Source of the DNA: Phycisphaerales bacterium PN19_bin_20
GTDB taxonomy: Bacteria; Planctomycetota; Phycisphaerae; Phycisphaerales; UBA1924
Length of the DNA: 64,000 nt
NCBI GenBank assembly: GCA_021173225.1
Contig: JAJOLK010000006.1
Span: 1-64,000, forward strand
Reading direction: 5' to 3'
Part shown: positions 1-6,789 of the stretch, piece by piece
Layout: every line of letters starts with the position of its first letter
How positions within the stretch are numbered: the stretch's first letter is position 1
Program-made: the position numbers and the translations under genes
Notes under the pieces: model-generated
Database searches by the model: none
What the model saw: the letters and a program-made list of their open reading frames with translations, nothing else
Told to the model about the DNA's origin: nothing

Positions 1-355
1 CTCCCTTCCCCGCGACGAACACGCCGCGTTCGTGCTTCTTGAAGCGGGCGGCGGTGCCCTTGGCGGCGATCTCACGGATGATGGCGGCGTAGAGCGTGGC
101 CTCGGGCGTCTTGCCGCCGGGGCTGGTCCAGAGTTTCTTGGCCTCCATCGCGGCGATCATCTCCTTGGCCCGCATCGGCACCTCGCTGGCGGCGAGCACC
201 TGTGCGGCGGCGTCGAGGGCGCTGAGGCGTTTCATCGGCGCGGGCGTCGCCTCCTTGGCGGGCGGCGCGGCCTTCGCCGCCTTTCGGGACTTCCGTGCAT
301 CGCTCATCTCGCGATGCACCTTGCCCATGTTCTTAATCGTGCCTTTGCGTGCCAT
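1..355 (-). CDS. HARE-HTH domain-like protein, runs off the left edge
   Basis: Reverse-strand translation from ATG at 355: [118 protein letters not shown]. Resembles the HARE-HTH winged helix (LDAA..VL......M...E...A....LW...GKTP..TL.A.I..EI...G...RF). No stop before position 1. Not in the supplied ORF list because it is truncated. Confidence 0.65.
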   Translation of the reverse strand, partial: MARKGTIKNMGKVHREMSDARKSRKAAKAAPPAKEATPAPMKRLSALDAAAQVLAASEVPMRAKEMIAAMEAKKLWTSPGGKTPEATLYAAIIREIAAKGTAARFKKHERGVFVAGKG

Positions 356-414
356 GTAGGACTCCTTCTGTCGGGTGCGGAACCCCGTCGCACATTGCGG
401 CGGGGAAACGTGGC

Positions 415-434
415 CGTCGCGGTTCCCCGCGACG
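415..434 (-). terminator. Perfect hairpin downstream of the 446-700 gene
   Basis: CGTCGCGG (415-422) TTCC CCGCGACG (427-434): 8-bp perfect stem, 4-nt loop, about 12 nt past the stop of the minus-strand gene. No clear U-tract. Confidence 0.5.
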
Positions 435-445
435 CCGCGTGGCGA

Positions 446-700
446 TCACTCGGCGTCGGCAAGAAAGGCTTCGACGTGCTCGGGGTCCATGTTGCTCATG
501 AACCCGGCGAGGTTGATCAGGTCCTCACGGACCTTCCCGAGGTCGCCCGCGTGGCCCCAGTTCCGCGGGTCGGCCTTCTGCTCCGTGTCGTGCTTGTCGA
601 GTTCCATCTGCAGCACGTCGAGCAGGCGGGCGATGTCGTTGCGGCGGGCGGCGTAGGTCTCGGCGGCGGTCGGTTCGGGCTTGGTCGTGCGCTTCGTCAT
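446..700 (-). CDS. Small hypothetical protein (84 aa)
   Basis: Complete ORF MTKRTTKPEPTAAETYAARRNDIARLLDVLQMELDKHDTEQKADPRNW...; AAGGAG Shine-Dalgarno-like sequence just upstream of the ATG on the minus strand. Confidence 0.65.
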   Translation of the reverse strand: MTKRTTKPEPTAAETYAARRNDIARLLDVLQMELDKHDTEQKADPRNWGHAGDLGKVREDLINLAGFMSNMDPEHVEAFLADAE

Positions 701-739
701 GGTCGTGCTCCTTGGGGTTGGGGTTCTCTGGTAAACAGC

Positions 740-762
740 GAAGCCCGCATCACGCGGGCTTC
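740..762 (-). terminator. Perfect hairpin at the 3' end of the 761-1108 gene
   Basis: GAAGCCCGC (740-748) ATCAC GCGGGCTTC (754-762): 9-bp perfect stem, 5-nt loop, overlapping the stop region of the upstream minus-strand gene. Confidence 0.55.
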
Positions 763-1108
763 AGGTCGTCGGGTCGGTTGTGCGAGTCGTGCTCGGCCGG
801 GGCTTGGGTTGCCCGACCGCGTTCAGGTAGTCGATCAGGTCGCCCGCGTCCCAGGTGTCGTAATCCACCGGGTCGTGCTCGGTCGGTGCATCGTCGTGAT
901 CGCGGTCGATCTCGAACAGGCGGAACCCGCCCGGCGCTCCGGCCATCGGCCCCCAGTGCCCGTCGGCGTGGCGGCCGCGTCCGGCTGGGATCGTGTCGAT
1001 CGACCAGCAGCGGCCGTCGGGCGTCTGGACCTCGACGCTCCGCACCGCGAACCCGCGGCGTCCCAGCATCGTGGTCATCTCGATCGTGCTCTTCGTGGTG
1101 GCGTTCAT
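761..1108 (-). CDS. Small hypothetical protein
   Basis: Within ORF 761..1237. Start placed at MNATTKSTIEMTTMLGRRGFAVRSVEVQTPDGRCWSIDTIPAGRGRH... because GGAG lies a suitable distance upstream. The composition of ...DPVDYDTWDAGDLIDYLNAV looks like real coding. Confidence 0.5.
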   Translation of the reverse strand: MNATTKSTIEMTTMLGRRGFAVRSVEVQTPDGRCWSIDTIPAGRGRHADGHWGPMAGAPGGFRLFEIDRDHDDAPTEHDPVDYDTWDAGDLIDYLNAVGQPKPRPSTTRTTDPTT

Positions 1109-1123
1109 GTTCGTGTTCTCCAT

Positions 1124-1142
1124 CGCGGGGTTTCGCCCCGCG
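1124..1142. repeat. Hairpin abutting the ribosome-binding region of the 761-1108 gene
   Basis: CGCGGGG (1124-1130) TTTCG CCCCGCG (1136-1142): perfect 7-bp stem. Confidence 0.6.
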
Positions 1143-1369
1143 TTGTGACACATGAAGCCATGACATCCGGGAACAGGCAAGGCAAACCGGAGCGATTTCG
1201 CCGTCATTCCGCGACATGTGAGCAAGTTCGGCCCCATGTGGGCAAACGGGCGGATTCAGCCGAAAAGCACCCATCTCCGCGCGAAACAAACTCTGTTTAC
1301 CCGCGCGGCTGTTCCCGTAGGCGTGTCGGGACCGGTCCCCCCCGGCGGAGTACCTACGCGGCCCATAGG

Positions 1370-1433
1370 GCGTCTACGTCTACAGAATCCCCGCCCACGG
1401 CGGCATCGTCGCGGATTCTGTATGCGTAGACGC
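1370..1433. repeat. Long inverted repeat in a non-coding gap
   Basis: Arm GCGTCTACGTCTACAGAATCC (1370-1390) and arm GGATTCTGTATGCGTAGACGC (1413-1433) pair at 19 of 21 positions; the 22-nt loop itself contains CCGCC-CAC-GGCGG. A further CGTAGACG copy follows directly. Confidence 0.8.
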
Positions 1434-1572
1434 GTAGACGCCGCCCGCGCCGCGGATTCCGGCAGGTACGCCCACGTCCCGCCACGTTGCCCCGACGTGC
1501 GGCCATTGGGCGAAGCCTGGGTCTCGGGCCGCCGACCGTTCGGATTCGCTCGGTCGAGTGACTCTTGCACGG

Positions 1573-2454
1573 CTACCGAGTCTTGCTCATGCGCCCTTTG
1601 ATCCCCCAGCGCCCGAACGTGTGTTGAGCTCGCCGATGGGGTTGTACCAGGAGCGACTGAATGAACTTGGAAGTTGGAACATCTTCCTCGCTCTCGACTC
1701 GCCACGCCGTTCTGCAGAAGTGATTGTGGTAGTCCCGCATCCACACGAACTTTCGGCGTGCCCGCTCGTTGCGGGCGCTGTCCACCAACCCCTTCTGGAT
1801 CGCGTCCCTGTGCTTCTCCAGGACGGTCCAGTTGGTTCCCCCATCTTCCTCATTGGTCCATTCGAGGTAGTTGATGAACACAGCACCATCTCTCTTTGCG
1901 CGCCAGAAGTACGCCGTATGAGGGCAAAGGTCGGGCTTGGCGTAGTAGCGGACGTGTCGCGCGGCGTCGGATAGCACCTCATCTGAGACGACGATGCGCG
2001 GGTAAATCGCCCGCTTCGTTTCGAGTTCGTAGGCTTCGATCGCGCTCGGGCCGAACACCAGCCGCTCGCTAATATGCAAGTCGCCGAACGTCAATCCACC
2101 ACGAATCGGGAACCCGGCCAGCACGAGGCGAAGCTGGGCGTAGGCAATGTCCATCACCGGGAAGCCAAGATCGGCGTCGTCACCCCGATCGTCGGTAGGA
2201 GCACCAAGGAAGAGTCCATCAGAAATGAACTGGTACGACTGTGCGTTCTCGGCACTGTTGAACTGTTCCCCAAGGTCGTCCGAAACACCCTCGAAGAGGC
2301 CGTGAATCTGCTTGCACAGCGCGACCGTTGCCGCCTTGGTCTTGCAGGCTTGAATACGGTGGCGCAAGCCCAACAGGTCTGCGTAAACGCAGTACGAGGG
2401 GAGCACGAGGGGTTCGCCGGAACCGCTCATGTAGTGTTGTGGTGAGGTTGCCAT
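1573..2454 (-). CDS. Nucleotidyl-cyclase-fold-like (class III cyclase homology-like) protein
   Basis: 293 aa. Motifs YCVYADLLGL (first putative metal Asp), YQFISDGLFLGAP (second Asp), LAGFPIRGGLTFGDLHISERLVFGPSAIEAYELETKRAIYPRIVVS, matching the pattern of stand-alone divergent cyclase-like proteins (..D.LG.., SDS/SDG, RGG...G, VFGPA...AY.LE..A.YPRI.I). Confidence 0.55.
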   Translation of the reverse strand: MATSPQHYMSGSGEPLVLPSYCVYADLLGLRHRIQACKTKAATVALCKQIHGLFEGVSDDLGEQFNSAENAQSYQFISDGLFLGAPTDDRGDDADLGFPVMDIAYAQLRLVLAGFPIRGGLTFGDLHISERLVFGPSAIEAYELETKRAIYPRIVVSDEVLSDAARHVRYYAKPDLCPHTAYFWRAKRDGAVFINYLEWTNEEDGGTNWTVLEKHRDAIQKGLVDSARNERARRKFVWMRDYHNHFCRTAWRVESEEDVPTSKFIQSLLVQPHRRAQHTFGRWGIKGRMSKTR

Positions 2455-2593
2455 CGCTCCAGTTTAGGGACAACAGGGCACCGCCTCGCCAATCCTCCGG
2501 ATGAAGGTGTCGTGGACGAAGGGCCCCCGGCCGCCCTCGGTGTAACGTGGCGGGGCTGGCGCGGAAGCGGGATTCCCGTACATTCGCACCCTT

Positions 2594-2617
2594 GTGCAAG
2601 CACGTGTGCAAGCGGTC
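2594..2617. repeat. Two copies of the 12-bp unit also found at 2877-2996
   Basis: GTGCAAGCACGT GTGCAAGCGGTC. Confidence 0.7.
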
Positions 2618-2673
2618 GCGGCGCGCGTTGAAAGCGGCCAGATTCACGGGAGATTTGATCGCGATCCCGGCCG

Positions 2674-2715
2674 TTCCCAAGCTGAATGTCGCCAGTTCGA
2701 TCCTGGTCGCCCGCT
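2674..2715 (+). other. 3' half of a tRNA-Gly(CCC)-like gene, putative integration (att) remnant
   Basis: TTCCCAA anticodon loop (2674-2680), GCTGA 3' anticodon strand, GTC, T-arm GCCAG-TTCGATC-CTGGT (2691-2707), acceptor strand CGCCCGC (2708-2714) plus T. Upstream GGCCG does not pair with GCTGA, and no 5' half (GCGGGCG...) was seen, so homology starts at the anticodon loop. Confidence 0.65.
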
Positions 2716-2876
2716 TTCTAGTTTGATACTGGGCCGCCGATGTCACACGATGACACCGGCGGCTTTTCGTTGACAAACCCCGTTAAAATCGCGAGTTCTG
2801 GCGACGCGGCGGTGGCGGGCGGATTGATTCCAACAGCCGGACGATGACAGGGAATGACCTGGCTGGACGCTGGCCT

Positions 2877-2996
2877 GTGCGAGCGCGTGTGCAAGCGGGT
2901 ATGCAAGCGCAGGTGCGAGCGCGGGAGCAAGCGGGTGTGCAAGCGCAGGTGCGAGCGCGTGTGCAAGCGCGTGTGCAAGCGGGTGTGCAAGGTGTC
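2877..2996. repeat. Imperfect 12-bp tandem repeat array (about 9-10 units)
   Basis: Units GTGCGAGCGCGT / GTGCAAGCGGGT / ATGCAAGCGCAG / GTGCGAGCGCGG / GAGCAAGCGGGT / GTGCAAGCGCAG / GTGCGAGCGCGT / GTGCAAGCGCGT / GTGCAAGCGGGT / GTGCAAGGTGTC. Confidence 0.9.
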
Positions 2997-3186
2997 GCGG
3001 GATCGCGGTGCCGATCAGAGGGCGGCCAAACCCCGATCACCGCGTCCTCAATGCCACTCCTAGCGGCGAGTAGAATGATCCTGACGTCAATCGTCGGTCC
3101 AAGACACCGGCCGCCCTGGCGAACAATCACTCAGCGGGATCAATTGAGCCATCAATTTGGGACCCTAGACGCTATGGAGGCAATCT

Positions 3187-5085
3187 GTGAAGCGATTCGA
3201 TCTGTTCAACGTCCCCGTCGAGCTTCGTGACGTGCTCGACTCGTGCCAAGGCTACACCGTAGCAACCACTATCGACGAGCTGCTCAATCTGTCGACGCGT
3301 GATGCGGACGCGACGGGGTGGCAAGAGATCGCCTTCGATGTGCCCGGCAAGGGCCGCGTCATTGAGGCACGTGCCTGCAGGGTGAGCAACGGGATCGCGG
3401 CCAACTACCTTGAGGTCTACATGCGTCGCCGCGACCCGGATTGCATGATCATTGGCGACACCAAGCCGACGAACAAACCGACGTACCGGGATCGCTATAA
3501 GGTCGACTTTGCCGAGGCGCGCCAGCAAACGTTCGCGTGGCTCAAGACGCAGAGGCTTGCGGTGTTTCCATTTGTTGCCGGCGGGTTTGAGAAGGGGATC
3601 GACGCGGTGGTCGTCGCGCCGGACAACTGCGGATTCTTTGCGCTCGGGCTAGCGCTACTGCAGGGAATCCGCGACCACACCAAGCTCGATCGTGAGTTCA
3701 ACCCAAAGGCCGTCGTGTACGTCGCGCCGCCGTTCCGGCACACCCACTTCGACGGCAAGCAGGTCGTTGTTCACAACCGACTAGATAATCTGCACGAGCT
3801 GTTCAGCTACAACCTCTATCCCGGTCCGAGTGCAAAGAAGGGCATCTACGGCGTGCTGCTGACGGCCGGAGAGAAGGAGCATTGGGTGACCGCACACTGC
3901 TCGACGGTCCGCGTCGTGACGCCCTATGGCAACCGCATCACCATTATGCACGAGGGCGCGTCTGGCGGCGGAAAGTCCGAGATGCTGGAGCACTCGCACC
4001 GCGAGCGCGATGGCCGATTGCTCTTGGGTACGCATGTCATCAGCAGTGATCAGAGATACATGACCCTGCCGCGCACGTGCGACCTCCATCCGGTCACCGA
4101 CGACATGGCGTTGTGCCATCCGAGCTTCCAGAAAGGTGATGGCCGGCTTCAGCTGCGCGATGCGGAAGAAGCGTGGTTCGTCCGCGTCAATCACATCGAG
4201 CGTTACGGCGTGGCCCCGCACCTGGAAGAAGTGACGATTCACCCGAAGGAGCCGCTCTTATTCCTGAACATAAAGGCAGCGCCCGGGGCGACGGCGCTGA
4301 TCTGGGAGCACATCGAAGACTCGCCCGGGAAGCGGTGCCCGAACCCGCGCGTGGTCATCCCCCGCAACAATGTCCCCAACATCGTCCACGGAGCGGTCAG
4401 CATCGATATCCGCAGCTTTGGCGTTCGCACGCCACCTTGCACGAAGGAAAACCCCAGCTACGGCATCATCGGAATGTTCCATGTCCTCCCACCGGCGCTG
4501 GCGTGGATCTGGCGGCTGGTCGCCCCGCGCGGGCACGCCAATCCGTCCATCGTCGCATCGGAAGGAATGTCCAGCGAAGGAGTGGGGAGCTATTGGCCGT
4601 TCGCGACGGGCCGACGCGTGGATCAGGCGAATCTGCTTCTGCGCCAGATCGTTGACACGCCGCGCGTACGTTACATCCTGTGCCCGAACCAGCACGTGGG
4701 CAGTTGGAATGTTGGATTTATGCCACAGTGGCTTGCCCGCGAATATCTTGCCCGGCGAGGTGGCGCGAAGTTCGGCCCCGCGGACCTGACCCCGGCGCGC
4801 TGTCATTTGCTGGGCTTTGCACTCCAGCAGTTGATCATCGAAGGGCAGCGCGTGCCGCTCTCGATGCTGCAGGTGGACAAATCGGCGGCGGTAGGCGAAG
4901 TCGCCTATGACGCTGGGGCGGCCGAGCTCGAGGCGTTTTTTCGGCAGCATCTGAGAGAGTTCATCGTGGAAGATCTTGACCCGCTGGGCAAGAAAGTGAT
5001 CGACTGCACCCTGAGCAGGGGCACAATGGCTGACTACGAATCGCTCATCAAGGGCGAGTCAGTGGTCGCGGCGCACGACGACTGA
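3187..5085 (+). CDS. DUF4914 family-like protein with a P-loop
   Basis: 632 aa; Walker A-like HEGASGGGKSE; blocks DSPGKRCPNPRVVIPRNNVPNIVHGAVSIDIRSFGVRTPPCTKENPSYGIIGMFHVLPPALAWIWRLVAPRGHANPSI recalled as DUF4914-type. Confidence 0.7.
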   Translation: MKRFDLFNVPVELRDVLDSCQGYTVATTIDELLNLSTRDADATGWQEIAFDVPGKGRVIEARACRVSNGIAANYLEVYMRRRDPDCMIIGDTKPTNKPTYRDRYKVDFAEARQQTFAWLKTQRLAVFPFVAGGFEKGIDAVVVAPDNCGFFALGLALLQGIRDHTKLDREFNPKAVVYVAPPFRHTHFDGKQVVVHNRLDNLHELFSYNLYPGPSAKKGIYGVLLTAGEKEHWVTAHCSTVRVVTPYGNRITIMHEGASGGGKSEMLEHSHRERDGRLLLGTHVISSDQRYMTLPRTCDLHPVTDDMALCHPSFQKGDGRLQLRDAEEAWFVRVNHIERYGVAPHLEEVTIHPKEPLLFLNIKAAPGATALIWEHIEDSPGKRCPNPRVVIPRNNVPNIVHGAVSIDIRSFGVRTPPCTKENPSYGIIGMFHVLPPALAWIWRLVAPRGHANPSIVASEGMSSEGVGSYWPFATGRRVDQANLLLRQIVDTPRVRYILCPNQHVGSWNVGFMPQWLAREYLARRGGAKFGPADLTPARCHLLGFALQQLIIEGQRVPLSMLQVDKSAAVGEVAYDAGAAELEAFFRQHLREFIVEDLDPLGKKVIDCTLSRGTMADYESLIKGESVVAAHDD

Positions 5086-5436
5086 TCAGGAGCGGGCGGC
5101 GATCAGCGCGAGCCGTTCGACCTTGCCCAACGGCAGGTCCGGCAGGCTCGCCACCGCCCCGGCCACGTCGAGGAGTTTCGGGTCGGTGTAGACGTTGGCC
5201 GTGAGGCTCGGGTCGCTGTGCCGCATCGCGGCCTGCGCCGTCCGGAGCGGCACGCCAGCCTTCGAGAGGTGCGTCCCGAAGGTATGCCGAAGGGCATGAA
5301 CGTCGATTGTGCGGCCACGCTCGTCGGTCTTGACGACGACCTCCTTGCCGCCGCGTTTCTCTATGCGGGCCAGACCGGCGAAGACCAGGTCGCGATCGAA
5401 GATGCGGATGAGCCCCTCGGGCACCTCGAAGAGCGG
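5086..5436 (-). pseudogene. C-terminal fragment of a tyrosine recombinase/phage integrase
   Basis: ...VDVHALRHTFGTHLSKAGVPLRTAQAAMRHSDPSLTANVYTDPKLLDVAGAVASLPDLPLGK: HxxR, RH and catalytic Tyr boxes present; the N-terminal half including the first Arg box is missing. Part of ORF 5086..5670. Confidence 0.7.
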
Positions 5437-5561
5437 CTGATCGCTTCCGAGCGTCGCGGGGATCGGCTCGTCCGCCTGCGTGGCAGCGTTGGCAGCATTG
5501 CGCGCGGCCTGCTGCGGCGTGGGGGTGAGGGTGGGAGCGGGCTTGCGATTCGGCTCGTGCC

Positions 5562-5960
5562 AGCCCTGCGTGTTCGCGGGTTCGCCGCACTCAGCGGTTA
5601 CGGCCGCAACGGCGTCAGCAAACTCAATGCGCTCAAAGCCCTGCATCTCGATGCCGTGCGAGCGGTTCACTGTGTGTGTGGGGGGAGGGGCGGGGGCGGA
5701 AGCGGTGCTTCTCGAAATGCGGCTTGAGCGCCTCGAAGCGTCGCGTCAGGAAGTCATCGAACACGATATTGTGCCGCCCCACAATCGCGTTGTCCGCCCG
5801 GTTCTCGGCGAAGACTTACTTGCGAAACTATAGGGGGGCGGCCATCTTGAACTCGCACTACAGCAGGTAGACGGTGCTGAAGCCGAGGTAGTGCAAGAGG
5901 CGGAGTGCCGGGGGTGCGAGCACGACCGAGCGATAGACGGTGATGCCCACCCGCGCGCGT
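5562..5960 (-). pseudogene. Degraded gene remnant, possibly glycosyltransferase/DUF115-like
   Basis: Reverse-strand reading GITVYRSVVLAPPALRLLHYLGFSTVYLL*CEFKMAAPL*FRK*VFAENRADNAIVGRHNIVFDDFLTRRFEALKPHFEKHRF with in-frame stops, followed by FERIEFADAVAAVTAECGEPANTQGW in ORF 5086..5670. Confidence 0.35.
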
Positions 5961-6789
5961 GTTCGCAACCTTAGGGTCGTTGCCCAAATGCGGCATGTAA
6001 ATTGCAAGCGTTTCCAACGAGAATGGTTTCGCTTCGATGAAGCAGTACCTATTTCTTTGCTTTAGGCCTGCAACTACCTTTTGCCCCCGCCGTTACACCC
6101 GGAGTCGGCTCATAGCCGGTCCAGCATCTCTTGGACTTGGCCTTGCCAACTCCTGCCTTTTTTGTTTTCTTTTTCGTAGCCATACCCGCGAGAATAGCGA
6201 TGAGCGGTCGGCTGAGAGCCGAATTTCTTGAAAAGCCGTGCGTAAGCAGGCTGAATTGACTTATTCTAAGATCTTGTTCCCGAGCAAATATGCTTTATAC
6301 TTACGGTTCGAATGCTCACCAATGCCTCGGTCGGACTATGCCGACCCACCAAAGGTACCGGGGGGGGGTTTCGGACAGCCGTGGGCACCGAAGGTCCTGA
6401 GCAGCTCACGGTCGGCTGCGGCAAACCGGCTTCCTTGGCCTCTCGGGTGACACTGCAGTAGTGAGCGGCTAGCTAGAAGTAGTAAAGATGATGGTGGTTC
6501 AGTGAGCGTGGCACGCTAAAGTTCGGCGGATCGTGGGCAGATAGTGCCTTTGGTCAACCAAGGCTATCGGCGACGGTCTGGCGAGGGCCTTTGGACTATG
6601 AACCGACGTGAACTCTCGCACACGTTGCACGTCGCTTCACCTGACCGCGGCGGGTAGGCCGCCGTGCTAACGGCGGGACCAAGGTATTACTTGGCGGAGC
6701 CAACGGAAAGTGCGTGATCGAGCGGCGTTGGTCGATGCCGGTCGCGGGGGTGATCGCGACGGTCCATACGTTTTCAAGGAGTGGGTAGC

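Noticed and set aside
32-1429. 465-aa plus-strand ORF
   Set aside because: Antisense to four better-supported minus-strand genes and their hairpins; high-GC artefact.
2219-2776. 185-aa minus-strand ORF containing ATRIELATFSLGTAG
   Set aside because: This peptide is the reverse translation of the tRNA-Gly 3' fragment at 2674-2715; such ATRIELATFSLG peptides are recurrent spurious translations of tRNA-like DNA.
2877-2996. Possible CRISPR array
   Set aside because: Units are 12 bp and directly contiguous with no spacers; no cas genes in the window.
2718-3230. Repeat-rich ORFs on both strands (HTRLHTRL..., VQAGMQAQV..., CERVCKRVCKR...)
   Set aside because: All frames stay open simply because the 12-bp repeat lacks stops; no start context or conserved domain.
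3187-5085. Considered as an AAA/defence ATPase effector for the neighbouring cyclase
   Set aside because: Motifs look like DUF4914 rather than a known effector, it lies on the opposite strand beyond the putative att boundary, and it has no TM, TIR or nuclease features.
5754-6017. 87-aa minus-strand ORF METLAIYMPHLGNDP...
   Set aside because: A different frame over the decayed gene; better explained as pseudogene sequence.
6320-6760. Possible tRNA or riboswitch before the trehalose genes
   Set aside because: Some short hairpins, but no cloverleaf or recognisable conserved riboswitch core could be read.
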